DNA of 64,000 nt from Croceivirga lutea (GTDB taxonomy: Bacteria > Bacteroidota > Bacteroidia > Flavobacteriales > Flavobacteriaceae), in assembly GCF_014235875.1 (NCBI RefSeq), contig NZ_JACJUK010000001.1:1-64000 (forward strand). The letters run 5' to 3'. Both the position numbers and the translations under genes were made by a program. The notes below the pieces were generated by a model. The model did not search any database. It was not told where the DNA came from and worked only from the letters and a program-made list of their open reading frames with translations. Below, one piece after another: positions 32,908 through 41,164 of this stretch. Within the stretch, counting starts at the first letter, position 1. Each line of letters starts with the position of its first letter.

Positions 32908-35064
32908 ATGAAAATCTTTTTATCAATTGTACTTCTTTTTTTAGCAGGAATAAGTTGGGCGCAAACAACCATCTCCGGAAAAGTAACCTCTGGCAAATTA
33001 CCAATACAAGGAGCCAATGTTTACTTAGAAGGTACTTACGACGGCGCTTCTACAGATGCTGAAGGAAATTTCTTTTTTGAAACTATAGCGTCTGGCACAC
33101 AGACCCTGGTTATTTCTAGTATTGGTTATGAGACTCATTATGAAATGGGAGACGTAATCTATTTTCAACAACTACAAATAACTTTACAAGAAGCCATAAA
33201 TAGTTTAAGTGGTGTAACCTTAACGGCAGGCTCTTTCGAAGCTGGTACAGAATCTAAAGCTTCTGTTTTAAAACCCTTAGATATTGTTACCACAGCAGGT
33301 GTTGCTGGTGATATAGGTTCTGCCTTACAAACCTTACCAGGTACCACAACGGTAAGTGAAGATGGTAGGTTATTTGTTCGCGGTGGTAGGGCAGAGGAAA
33401 CTCAGGTTTTTATAGATGGTCAACGTGTTTTTCAACCCTTTATGGCAAGCACAAATAATGTACCTACACGTGGTCGTTTTTCACCCTTTTTATTTAAAGG
33501 CATTAGTTTTAGTACTGGCGGATATTCAGCCGAATACGGTCAGGCATTATCAGGAGTTTTATTGTTAAATACAACAGACTTACCAGACCAAGAGAAAACA
33601 GATATTTCTGTAATGAGTGTAGGTGGGGGTGTTGGCCATACAGAAATTTGGGGTAATACAAGCTTGAGTCTAAACACAGCGTATATCAACTTAGCCCCGT
33701 ATGAATCTTTATTACCCTCTACAAATGGCATTAGTTGGAACAAGCCTTACGAGTCAATTGCTGGTGAAACTGTTTTTCGACATAAAGGAGAACGCAGTAT
33801 GTTTAAATTCTATACCGGCTATAATTTTTCAAATTTTGATATCGACCAAGAAGACATCAATTTTGAAGATTTTGTGAATTTTCAATTAGAAAATAGCAAT
33901 TTGTATTTAAACGCGAATTACAAATATTTTTTCAAGAATAATTGGACAGTGTATGCTGGAGCTAGTTCTGCTTGGGATACTAATGAAATAAAGGTTGTAG
34001 ATAACAAAATTGAAACTGAAGATGCCAGCATGCATCTAAAGCTAAAAGCTTCTAAAGATTTTACCAATAGGTTTAAATTAAATGTAGGCTCTGAAGTTTT
34101 TCATAGTGATTATGAAGAAGATTTTACTGCGGAAAACGGATTTTTAGTTACATCAGGTTTTAATGAATTACTATGGGGTAATTTTGTAGAAACAGCTATT
34201 TTCTTTTCAAATGATTTTGCACTTAAACTAGGGGCAAGGGCTGAATATTCCACATTAATTGAAGATTGGAATATTGCGCCAAGAGTTTCGTTGGCTTATA
34301 AAAGTGGAGAAAGCGCTCAATTCTCTCTAGCTTATGGTGATTTTTTTCAAAACCCGTTAACACAATTTATTAATTATGATAATAGCTTAGACTATGAAAA
34401 AACTTCTCATTACATAGCTAATTATCAGTATAATAAGAATGGAAAAACGTTTCGTATAGAGGGGTATTATAAAGACTATGCTAATCTTGTAAAATACAAT
34501 ACTGTAGCGCCACAATTTAGCTCTGATTTTACCAATAACGGTAGTGGTTATGCAACCGGGATAGATGTTTTTTATAGAGACAATAAGAGTATTGAAAATT
34601 TAGATTATTGGCTGTCTTACAGCTATTTAGATACTGAAAGAGATTTTCTAAATTTTAGAACTACAGCTACACCAAATTTTGCTAATGCCCATAATTTTTC
34701 AGCAGTAGCAAAGTATTGGGTTAACAATTGGCGTTCACAAATAGGCGTGTCTTATAGCTACGGTTCTGGTAGACCTTATAACAATCCAAATACCACAGAC
34801 TTTTATGCCGAAAAAACTAAAGACTATCATAACTTAAGTTTAAATTGGGCTTATCTTATAGACCAGCAAAAAATTCTATTTTTATCTGTAAACAATGTCT
34901 TAGGCACAAGAAATATAGGTAACTATCAATACGCTAATGCGCCAAATGCCCAGGGTAATTTTGATAGAAGAGCCATATCTCCGGCCGCGGATAGTTTCTT
35001 TTTCGTTGGATTCTTTTGGACACTCAGTACAGATAACAAAAGCAATCAATTAAACAATCTTTAA
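32908..35064 (+). CDS. TonB-dependent receptor with CarboxypepD_reg-like domain
   Basis: 718 residues. The signal peptide ends ISWAQ. A CarboxypepD_reg-like domain (about 20-100) has TISGKVTSGKLPIQGANVYLEGTY and SSIGYETH. The plug (about 110-220) has LFVRGGRAEETQVFIDGQRVF and GGYSAEYGQALSGVLLL. The beta-barrel follows to the C-terminus. There is no SusD partner. The promoter carries a LytTR-type site, and the next gene (TPR) carries the same site, so both are likely controlled by the LytTR regulator at 39.0 kb. The transported substrate is unknown. Confidence 0.88.
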   Translation: MKIFLSIVLLFLAGISWAQTTISGKVTSGKLPIQGANVYLEGTYDGASTDAEGNFFFETIASGTQTLVISSIGYETHYEMGDVIYFQQLQITLQEAINSLSGVTLTAGSFEAGTESKASVLKPLDIVTTAGVAGDIGSALQTLPGTTTVSEDGRLFVRGGRAEETQVFIDGQRVFQPFMASTNNVPTRGRFSPFLFKGISFSTGGYSAEYGQALSGVLLLNTTDLPDQEKTDISVMSVGGGVGHTEIWGNTSLSLNTAYINLAPYESLLPSTNGISWNKPYESIAGETVFRHKGERSMFKFYTGYNFSNFDIDQEDINFEDFVNFQLENSNLYLNANYKYFFKNNWTVYAGASSAWDTNEIKVVDNKIETEDASMHLKLKASKDFTNRFKLNVGSEVFHSDYEEDFTAENGFLVTSGFNELLWGNFVETAIFFSNDFALKLGARAEYSTLIEDWNIAPRVSLAYKSGESAQFSLAYGDFFQNPLTQFINYDNSLDYEKTSHYIANYQYNKNGKTFRIEGYYKDYANLVKYNTVAPQFSSDFTNNGSGYATGIDVFYRDNKSIENLDYWLSYSYLDTERDFLNFRTTATPNFANAHNFSAVAKYWVNNWRSQIGVSYSYGSGRPYNNPNTTDFYAEKTKDYHNLSLNWAYLIDQQKILFLSVNNVLGTRNIGNYQYANAPNAQGNFDRRAISPAADSFFFVGFFWTLSTDNKSNQLNNL

Positions 35065-35069
35065 AAAAT

Positions 35070-35099
35070 ACAATTGAGCTATAGAATACTACAGTTGAG
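35070..35099 (+). promoter_or_regulatory. LytTR-type direct-repeat site 2
   Basis: ACAATTGAG (35070-35078), a 12-bp spacer, then ACAGTTGAG (35091-35099). It lies 71 bp before the TPR-protein ATG, exactly the distance seen at site 3. Confidence 0.75.
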
Positions 35100-35170
35100 T
35101 AGTTCTTATTAGTTCTCAGCATACAAATACACCATTTTTACATTGTATTCAAAATAAAAAACAAACAGTC

Positions 35171-35797
35171 ATGAAAAACGTATTCACACTAACAGTAATT
35201 TTATTTTCTCTATTGGTAACTGCTCAAAGTCAATATGAAAAAGGTATGGAAAAGGCCATGAAGCTTTGGGGAGAAGGCAAAATAGTTGAAGCCTCTAACT
35301 TATTGGAGCGCATAGCAGTAGCAGAAGACGATAATTGGATTCCCTACTATTATGTGGCTATGGTAAATACATCTGCTTCTTTTGGAGAAAAAGATGATAC
35401 CAAATTAAAACAGCAATTAGATAAAGCAAAGGAGTTCGTAGATATTGCTAAAAATCTTTCACCAGATAACGCTGAATTACTGATTTTAGAAGCCATGACC
35501 AATACCGCTTGGATTGCTTTTGATGGCGCTACTTATGGTATGACGTTGTCAGGAAAAAACACGCAATTGTATGCAAAAGCTATGCAATTAGCGCCAGAAA
35601 ATCCTAGAGTAGTATTATCTAAAACCGAATGGGACATGGGTTCTGCAAGGTATTTTGGTAAAGACACTGCACCATATTGTTTGGATATAGAAAAGGCAGT
35701 AGAACTTTTTACTACTTTTAAACCAAGTGAAGAACCTTATTATCCAGACTGGGGTGCAGAAAGAGCACAAGAGGTTTTAGCAGAATGTAAAGCATAA
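35171..35797 (+). CDS. Secreted TPR-like protein
   Basis: 208 residues. The signal peptide MKNVFTLTVILFSLLVTAQS is followed by helical repeats: YEKGMEKAMKLWGEGKIVEASNLLE, WIPYYYVAMVNTSAS, AKEFVDIAKNLSPDNAELLILEA and YAKAMQLAPENPRVVL, resembling degenerate TPRs. It is probably periplasmic. The stop lies 9 bp before the sensor kinase gene, so the two form one transcription unit started from LytTR-type site 2. A role as a periplasmic adaptor of the kinase is inferred from position only. Confidence 0.75.
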   Translation: MKNVFTLTVILFSLLVTAQSQYEKGMEKAMKLWGEGKIVEASNLLERIAVAEDDNWIPYYYVAMVNTSASFGEKDDTKLKQQLDKAKEFVDIAKNLSPDNAELLILEAMTNTAWIAFDGATYGMTLSGKNTQLYAKAMQLAPENPRVVLSKTEWDMGSARYFGKDTAPYCLDIEKAVELFTTFKPSEEPYYPDWGAERAQEVLAECKA

Positions 35798-35806
35798 AAA
35801 TTATCA

Positions 35807-37138
35807 ATGAAAAATTTTATAAAGGTTCTAAAGATTTCATTACTCATTACGGTTATTGTTGCCATTTTGAACCTTTTTGTATTTGATAGCGGAGATTATT
35901 CGCTATCAAATATTTTAGAACAAACAATAATCGTATTTATTTTTTCTTTTGGTTTAACGGCAGTTAATGCTTATTTCCATGATTGGATAAGTCTAAAATA
36001 CAACTGGGAAACAAGGCCACAAAAAAGACTTTGGTTTGGTGCCATTGGCTCGTTTATTTTAACCCTATTAACTTTTGGGTTACTACGCTATCTTATTACC
36101 TTTTATTATACAGGTGCATCGTTTACTGAGTTTTTAGAAAATGAAAGGTCACCCTCTTATGTGGTTGCATTTGTAATTACATTGATTGCTTCTTTATTTA
36201 CACATGCCTTCTATTTTTATCGGGCATTACAGAAGAGGCAGGTTAAAGAACAGAAGATTATTGCAGGTTCAGCATCAGCCCGGTTTGATGCGTTAAAGAA
36301 TCAATTAGACCCTCATTTTCTATTCAATAGTTTAAATGTTTTAACTAGTTTAATTGAGGAAGACCCTGACGCTGCTCAAAAGTTTACCACTTCACTTTCT
36401 AAAGTTTATAGGTATGTTTTAGAACAAAAAAATAAGGATTTAGTTACGGTAGATGAAGAATTAAATTTTGCTAGAACCTATGTTAGATTACTTAAAATGC
36501 GTTTTGAAGATAGTTTAGATTTTGAAATTCCAGAGAAGGCTACTAATCCAGAATTTAAAATAGTTCCGTTATCATTACAATTACTCTTAGAGAACGCAGT
36601 AAAACACAATGTTGTAACTAGTTCTAGACCTTTACGCCTAAAGGTTTATGAAGAAAATGGAATGCTTAAAGTTAAAAACAACATACAAGAAAAACAGGTG
36701 GTTAAAAAGAGTAGTGGAGTAGGATTACAAAATATTAGACAACGATATTCTATTTTGACGGATAGGGAAATGATGATTTCTAATGCCAATCAAGAATTCA
36801 CAGTATCCTTGCCAATGCTTTCTCAGCAAATTGCAATGGCCAGAAAAGAAGAAAGTCAAGAATTGCATTTAGAAGAAAAGCGGTACCTAAAAGCTAAAGA
36901 GCGTGTAGACCAGATAAAGGGGTTTTATGGAAACTTAATTTCATATTGCCTTGTTATTCCTTTTTTATGGTGGTTAAACACAAGAACTACTGATTTTTAT
37001 TGGGCAATCTTCCCAACTATTGGATGGGGTATTGGTCTTACGGTTCATGGTTTAGAAGCCTTTGGATACAATCCACTTTGGGGTAAAAACTGGGAAGAGA
37101 AAAAAATGAAAGAGTTGATGGAAAATGAAGATTTTTAA
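35807..37138 (+). CDS. LytS-type histidine kinase with C-terminal 2TM domain
   Basis: 443 residues. Four membrane helices (about 8-27, 35-55, 74-95, 118-138) are followed by a LytS/YehU kinase core: H170 in LKNQLDPHFLFNSLNVLTSLIEE, then LLLENAVKHN and SGVGLQNIRQRY for ATP binding. Residues from about 355 form an extra 2TM domain (YLKAKERVDQIKGFYGNL..., FPTIGWGIGLTVHG, NPLWGKNWEEKKMKEL) homologous to the four small proteins downstream. Cytoplasmic kinase domain and terminal membrane hairpin would place the core between two membrane anchors. It probably phosphorylates the LytTR regulator at 39.0 kb. Confidence 0.9.
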   Translation: MKNFIKVLKISLLITVIVAILNLFVFDSGDYSLSNILEQTIIVFIFSFGLTAVNAYFHDWISLKYNWETRPQKRLWFGAIGSFILTLLTFGLLRYLITFYYTGASFTEFLENERSPSYVVAFVITLIASLFTHAFYFYRALQKRQVKEQKIIAGSASARFDALKNQLDPHFLFNSLNVLTSLIEEDPDAAQKFTTSLSKVYRYVLEQKNKDLVTVDEELNFARTYVRLLKMRFEDSLDFEIPEKATNPEFKIVPLSLQLLLENAVKHNVVTSSRPLRLKVYEENGMLKVKNNIQEKQVVKKSSGVGLQNIRQRYSILTDREMMISNANQEFTVSLPMLSQQIAMARKEESQELHLEEKRYLKAKERVDQIKGFYGNLISYCLVIPFLWWLNTRTTDFYWAIFPTIGWGIGLTVHGLEAFGYNPLWGKNWEEKKMKELMENEDF

Positions 37139-37560
37139 GAAATACAGGTATAGTTTTCTATATTCTGAAGAATTTCTTTCAACTCTTCAATAGACATTTC
37201 TACTGGCAAAAGTGTTAACGCTTTTTCAAATGTACTGCAGTAGTTAAATTTAGCATTTTCATTTTCTTCCTTTTTAAATAAAGTAGCAAATGCAGTGGTA
37301 TCTGGGGTAGCTACTACCATAACCTCAGTAAAAGACAAAGACACCTTCTCTTTTCGTATTTCACTAATTTTTTGAGCGGATAATTTAACCTGGTCAATCT
37401 TCATACCAGTTAAATCTGTAATAATATACTTTAACCTTGGAAAAAATTCTTCCTTGGTAATAGCATCTAAATAGTTAATATAGGTATTTAAGCAAGGGTC
37501 ACCAATGTATTTTTTTATCATTAGACCTTTATCATCTAAAAACCGGTAACATATCTTCAT
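37135..37560 (-). CDS. STAS-like (SpoIIAA-like) protein of unknown function
   Basis: 141 residues. The alternating pattern MKICYRFLDDKGLMIKKYIGD, FFPRLKYIITDLTGMKI, KVSLSFTEVMVVATPD and FNYCSTFEKALTLL suggests an alpha/beta STAS-like or SpoIIAA-like fold; this is a resemblance. It is cytoplasmic. It is convergent with the kinase gene, overlapping its stop by 4 bp, and divergent from the 2TM operon, so its own promoter shares the gap containing LytTR-type site 3. It may be part of the same regulon. Confidence 0.6.
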   Translation of the reverse strand: MKICYRFLDDKGLMIKKYIGDPCLNTYINYLDAITKEEFFPRLKYIITDLTGMKIDQVKLSAQKISEIRKEKVSLSFTEVMVVATPDTTAFATLFKKEENENAKFNYCSTFEKALTLLPVEMSIEELKEILQNIENYTCIS

Positions 37561-37640
37561 AATTCACGAAACATTGAGAACGAAAACTAAATCTAAATTA
37601 CAATTTGTTCAATAGTTTTAATTGAATAATATAGAATTTC

Positions 37641-37670
37641 ACAATCCAGTATAGTATATCTACAGTTGAG
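37641..37670. promoter_or_regulatory. LytTR-type direct-repeat site 3
   Basis: ACAATCCAG (37641-37649), a 12-bp spacer, then ACAGTTGAG (37662-37670), 71 bp before the first 2TM gene. It could also act on the divergent STAS-like gene. Confidence 0.75.
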
Positions 37671-37741
37671 TAAGTACTTTTTTCAACGCCATGTATTGTT
37701 TTAGATATTTGAAGTGTAATTAATCAATAAAACTTATTATT

Positions 37742-38017
37742 ATGACAACTAATGAAACAAGATATACAAGAGCAAAAGAAAAGGTAGAAGCAATCAAAAG
37801 TTTTTATGGCAATCTACTAGCTTATCTAATAGTAATACCCGCATTATTTTGGCTAAATTACAAGACAACTAGTTTTGTATGGGCTATTTTTCCGGCAATA
37901 GGCTGGGGTATAGGTCTTATAATAAATGGGTGGAGTGTTTTTGGTAGAAACCCTTTTTGGGGTAAAGATTGGGAACAAAGAAAGATAGAAGAACTAATGC
38001 AAAGTGATAACTTCTAA
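37742..38017 (+). CDS. 2TM-domain protein, copy 1
   Basis: 91 residues. A charged N-terminal helix (RYTRAKEKVEAIKSFYGNL) leads to two membrane helices (LAYLIVIPALFWLNY and FVWAIFPAIGWGIGLIINGW), with a conserved cytosolic tail NPFWGKDWEQRKIEEL. This is the 2TM domain (PF13239 type). It is closest to the domain fused to the upstream kinase. Function unknown. It is the first gene of a tandem set that ends with the LytTR regulator. Confidence 0.88.
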   Translation: MTTNETRYTRAKEKVEAIKSFYGNLLAYLIVIPALFWLNYKTTSFVWAIFPAIGWGIGLIINGWSVFGRNPFWGKDWEQRKIEELMQSDNF

Positions 38018-38027
38018 TATAGAAATC

Positions 38028-38330
38028 ATGCAAGAATTAAATAGAGAAAATAAGTATACAAGGGCTAAAGAACGGGTAGATGAACTTAAAAAATTCTACA
38101 GTAACCTAACCTCATATATCATAGTAATTTCGGCATTAGCAGCTTTAAATTATTGGGTAGATGGCTGGAGCTACCCTTGGTTTCTTTGGGCAGCATTTGG
38201 CTGGGGAATAGGTGTATTTTTTCATGCAATAAACACCTTTAGATGGAATCCGCTTTTTAATAAAGATTGGGAAGAGCGTAAGATTAAGGAGTTTATGGAT
38301 AAAGACAAAAATCAATCAAAATGGGAATAG
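38028..38330 (+). CDS. 2TM-domain protein, copy 2
   Basis: 100 residues from the ATG at 38028; an upstream in-frame ATG at 38004 lies inside copy 1. The 2TM layout is kept: KYTRAKERVDELKKFYSNL, two membrane helices, AAFGWGIGVFFHAI, NPLFNKDWEERKIKEFM. The loop between the helices is longer and Trp-rich. It starts 10 bp after copy 1, so it is in the same operon. Confidence 0.88.
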   Translation: MQELNRENKYTRAKERVDELKKFYSNLTSYIIVISALAALNYWVDGWSYPWFLWAAFGWGIGVFFHAINTFRWNPLFNKDWEERKIKEFMDKDKNQSKWE

Positions 38331-38332
38331 TA

Positions 38333-38641
38333 ATGGAAAATTTTAATCAAGATAAATTGGAAAGAGCAAAAAAGCGTGTAAACGAAATCAAAGGATTTTA
38401 CATTCACTTTGCTGTATACCTGGCTATAAACATATTTATTTTAGTAAATATTGGCTTACAATCAAACAATTTCTGGCATTGGGGGCATTTTATAACGCCA
38501 TTTTTTTGGGGTATTGGGGTGTTGTTCCACTGGATGCATACTTTTGGTAAAAACCCTTTCTTTAGCAAGAGTTGGGAAGAGCGCCAAATAAAAAAGTATA
38601 TGGATAAGGATAGAGAAGACGCTAACAAGTTTTTAAAATAA
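38333..38641 (+). CDS. 2TM-domain protein, copy 3
   Basis: 102 residues from the ATG at 38333, 2 bp after the copy 2 stop; an ATG at 38321 overlaps it. Blocks are KLERAKKRVNEIKGFYIHF, AVYLAINIFILVNIGL, ITPFFWGIGVLFHWMHTFG and NPFFSKSWEERQIKKYM. The helix-1 loop is longer than in copy 1. Same operon and same unknown role. Confidence 0.88.
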   Translation: MENFNQDKLERAKKRVNEIKGFYIHFAVYLAINIFILVNIGLQSNNFWHWGHFITPFFWGIGVLFHWMHTFGKNPFFSKSWEERQIKKYMDKDREDANKFLK

Positions 38642-38645
38642 TAAA

Positions 38646-38972
38646 ATGGAAAGTTTTGAAAACAAATATGAACGCGCCAAAAAAAGGGTAGATGAACTAA
38701 AGGCTCTTTTTAGACATATAAAAGTCTTTGCATTAATAAATGGATTTTTCTACCTATTTAAGCTAGGTGTATTCAATAGATTTATTCCAGAATTCTTAAC
38801 CTCAGAACCAAGTTTTTATAGTTGGGTAGATATTAATTTACTTATTTGGGGAGTAATTCTAATTGTACACGCAGTATATGTTTATCGAGATAAAGTTCCA
38901 TTATTAAAAAAATGGGAAGCTCGCCAGATTCAAAAAATATTGGATAAAGAAAAACTAGATAATAAAGAATAA
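38646..38972 (+). CDS. 2TM-domain protein, divergent copy 4
   Basis: 108 residues. The entry helix YERAKKRVDELKALFRHIK and the exit motif KKWEARQIQKIL are kept, but the second helix lacks the GWGIG core and reads INLLIWGVILIVHAVYVY, and the NP(F/L)WGK motif is lost. It lies 4 bp after copy 3 and 49 bp before the LytTR regulator, completing the operon. Confidence 0.82.
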   Translation: MESFENKYERAKKRVDELKALFRHIKVFALINGFFYLFKLGVFNRFIPEFLTSEPSFYSWVDINLLIWGVILIVHAVYVYRDKVPLLKKWEARQIQKILDKEKLDNKE

Positions 38973-39021
38973 AACTAGTATTTAAGTTAAATTTAAAAGC
39001 GCTAATAAAAGCTTAGAATTT

Positions 39022-39777
39022 ATGAAGGCAATTATTATTGAAGATGAAAAACCCGCGGCAAGAAGACTACAAAGATTACTGTCTAGTTTAGAGGTGGACG
39101 TAGCTACTATGTTGCATTCTGTTGAGGAATCTATAGATTGGTTTCAAGCAAATACGCATCCAGATTTAATATTCTTAGACATACAATTATCAGATGGTCT
39201 TTCATTTGAAATTTTTGATGTAATTGAAGTAAAAAGTGCAATCATTTTTACTACCGCTTTTGATGAATATGCGCTGCAAGCTTTTAAGCTAAATAGTATT
39301 GATTATTTGCTTAAACCAATTGATGATGAGGAGTTAGAAATAGCAGTAAAAAAATATGGTGAATTTAAACCTACTGAAGAAAAAATTTCAGTTGATTTTG
39401 AAGACATTAAAAAGCTTTTGGTAAACCCTTTAGAAAGAGAATACAAAAAAAGGTTTACGGCCAAAGTAGGGCAGCACATTAAAATTATAAATGCAGATGA
39501 AGTAGAATGTTTTTTTAGTGAAAATAAAGGAACTTATGCAGCAACTACAGATGGCAGAAATTATCTTTTAGATACTACATTAGAAAATTTAGAACCTGAA
39601 CTTTCACCCAAATCATTTTTTAGAGTTAGCAGAAAATTCTATGTTAACATACATCACATTAAAGATATAATTTCATATACTAATTCTAGGCTTCAAATTA
39701 AGCTAAATAGCTTTTCAGAGCAAGAAATCATCGTAAGTAGAGAACGGGTAAAAGACTTTAAGCTTTGGTTAGAATAA
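39022..39777 (+). CDS. LytTR-family response regulator
   Basis: 251 residues. The receiver domain (1-115) has IIIEDEKPAARRL, phospho-acceptor D53 in LIFLDIQLSDG, TTAFDEYALQAFK and LLKPID. The C-terminal LytTR DNA-binding domain (about 145-250) has FTAKVGQHIKIINADEVECF, FFRVSRKFYVNIHHI and VSRERVKDFKLWL. Its likely kinase is the LytS-type protein at 35.8 kb. Three copies of a LytTR-type direct-repeat site occur upstream of the receptor, the TPR-kinase unit and the 2TM operon that contains this gene, which predicts positive autoregulation. Confidence 0.93.
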   Translation: MKAIIIEDEKPAARRLQRLLSSLEVDVATMLHSVEESIDWFQANTHPDLIFLDIQLSDGLSFEIFDVIEVKSAIIFTTAFDEYALQAFKLNSIDYLLKPIDDEELEIAVKKYGEFKPTEEKISVDFEDIKKLLVNPLEREYKKRFTAKVGQHIKIINADEVECFFSENKGTYAATTDGRNYLLDTTLENLEPELSPKSFFRVSRKFYVNIHHIKDIISYTNSRLQIKLNSFSEQEIIVSRERVKDFKLWLE

Positions 39778-39839
39778 CGTTATTTAATTAACTGGAAATA
39801 AAATTATTAGAACAAACTATAGAAAAATCTTATAGTTGC

Positions 39840-41036
39840 TTATTCTGTCTCTTTGTCAACTCTGTTCTCATCAAAAGCTGAAGGTAATAAAGTTGGTATT
39901 AATTTTACGGCAATTGGTAATAAAACAGCTCCTCCCGGTAACATAAATATAGCTAAAGATGGTATTGATTTAAATACATCTAAAAGTTGTAATTGTACCT
40001 TTTTACGCTCTTCTTTGGTTAATTCTTTTACTGTTGATTTAGAAATTAAAGAAACCAATTCTTTACTTTCTAGAAGTTCTCTTTTAAGTCGTTTCCCGTT
40101 TCTAAGAATAAGTCTACTTACATTTTTAGACATTCCATCGTAATACCGCTGAGCTAAATTTTGGTCTTTTAAATAAGGTATTTTTTCAATATTAGTAGCA
40201 AAAAAAGCACCCACATTTTTTAAAGAATGTCCTATAGTTTTTTGGTCAAAATTTAAGTCGTTACCTATTTCATATATAAACTCAGATTCAGTATAATCTA
40301 TAGCCTTATCTTCCCACACAGTTAAGCATGCAATATCTAATAAATATTGACGCTCAATTGCTGTAAAATTAGAGTGTAATAAATCTAGATATGTACCATC
40401 AAATTCGTCTTGTTTTAAATCCACAAAAGATAAAGAAGATGCCAGTAATTGAATCAGCTTAGCATCATTCTTATTCATCTCTTTAGAGTTTAATGCATGG
40501 TAGGCAATATTAATGGTTACATATTCTAAAAGCCTTGCATGACCCATTAATGATTTTACACCACGTAAATACGCTTGAAATATTAAAACATCAACAAAAA
40601 GTAATGAATTGGTTAAACTATTACCAATAGCTTTATTAAATACGTTTCCATTCAAATAAATTCGAGAATCTAGTAACTTCTCTAGCTGGTCTTCAGTTTT
40701 ATTGCCCGTTAAGATTTTATTTAAAAACGAGATTTTACCTAATTCAATTTCGTTGTAATATTCAAAAACTACCTCTAAAAATTTAGAGAATGTAGTGTCT
40801 TTACGTTCGAATACATAACTAAAGTAAAGGGCATTGAGTAGGTTTATTTTGGCAATTTCATCCTCAGTAAGTTTAATTTCTGTCGGCATCCATGCGGGCG
40901 GATATAAGTGTATACCATAAATAAATCCAGAATCTAATAAGCCCTTATACAATGCTTCAAAAGTAGAATAGGGCTGTTTTGTTTTTTTGAGATTATACCC
41001 AAACTTCTTAATCCAGCCAGAGGTTGAAGGGTTCAT
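39840..41036 (-). CDS. LETM1-related protein
   Basis: 398 residues. A long, largely helical N-terminal region (1-320) is followed by a C-terminal segment resembling LETM1: TKEERKKVQLQLLDVFKSIPSLAIFM, then LPGGAVLLPIAVKLIPTLLPSAFDEN, with one hydrophobic hairpin. In Flavobacteriaceae such genes are often called LETM1-related biofilm-associated proteins; the role is not established. An AATCAATCAAAAA leader lies before the ATG. It is a single gene, convergent with the LytTR regulator. Confidence 0.8.
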   Translation of the reverse strand: MNPSTSGWIKKFGYNLKKTKQPYSTFEALYKGLLDSGFIYGIHLYPPAWMPTEIKLTEDEIAKINLLNALYFSYVFERKDTTFSKFLEVVFEYYNEIELGKISFLNKILTGNKTEDQLEKLLDSRIYLNGNVFNKAIGNSLTNSLLFVDVLIFQAYLRGVKSLMGHARLLEYVTINIAYHALNSKEMNKNDAKLIQLLASSLSFVDLKQDEFDGTYLDLLHSNFTAIERQYLLDIACLTVWEDKAIDYTESEFIYEIGNDLNFDQKTIGHSLKNVGAFFATNIEKIPYLKDQNLAQRYYDGMSKNVSRLILRNGKRLKRELLESKELVSLISKSTVKELTKEERKKVQLQLLDVFKSIPSLAIFMLPGGAVLLPIAVKLIPTLLPSAFDENRVDKETE

Positions 41037-41164
41037 AGTTTTTTGATTGATTCTTCAAAAGTAAAAATTTACTTGAATAGGTTTAAGAAGAGTTTAACAA
41101 AATAAACCAAACCCTTGAATAATGCTTGCGTAGGTAAGGTAATTAACCTCTTAAAAAAGATAGG

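Noticed and set aside
32813-37670. An agr-type quorum-sensing locus, because the repeats resemble AgrA sites
   Set aside because: No AgrB, AgrC or AgrD-like gene is present. The similarity reflects the shared LytTR DNA-binding domain.
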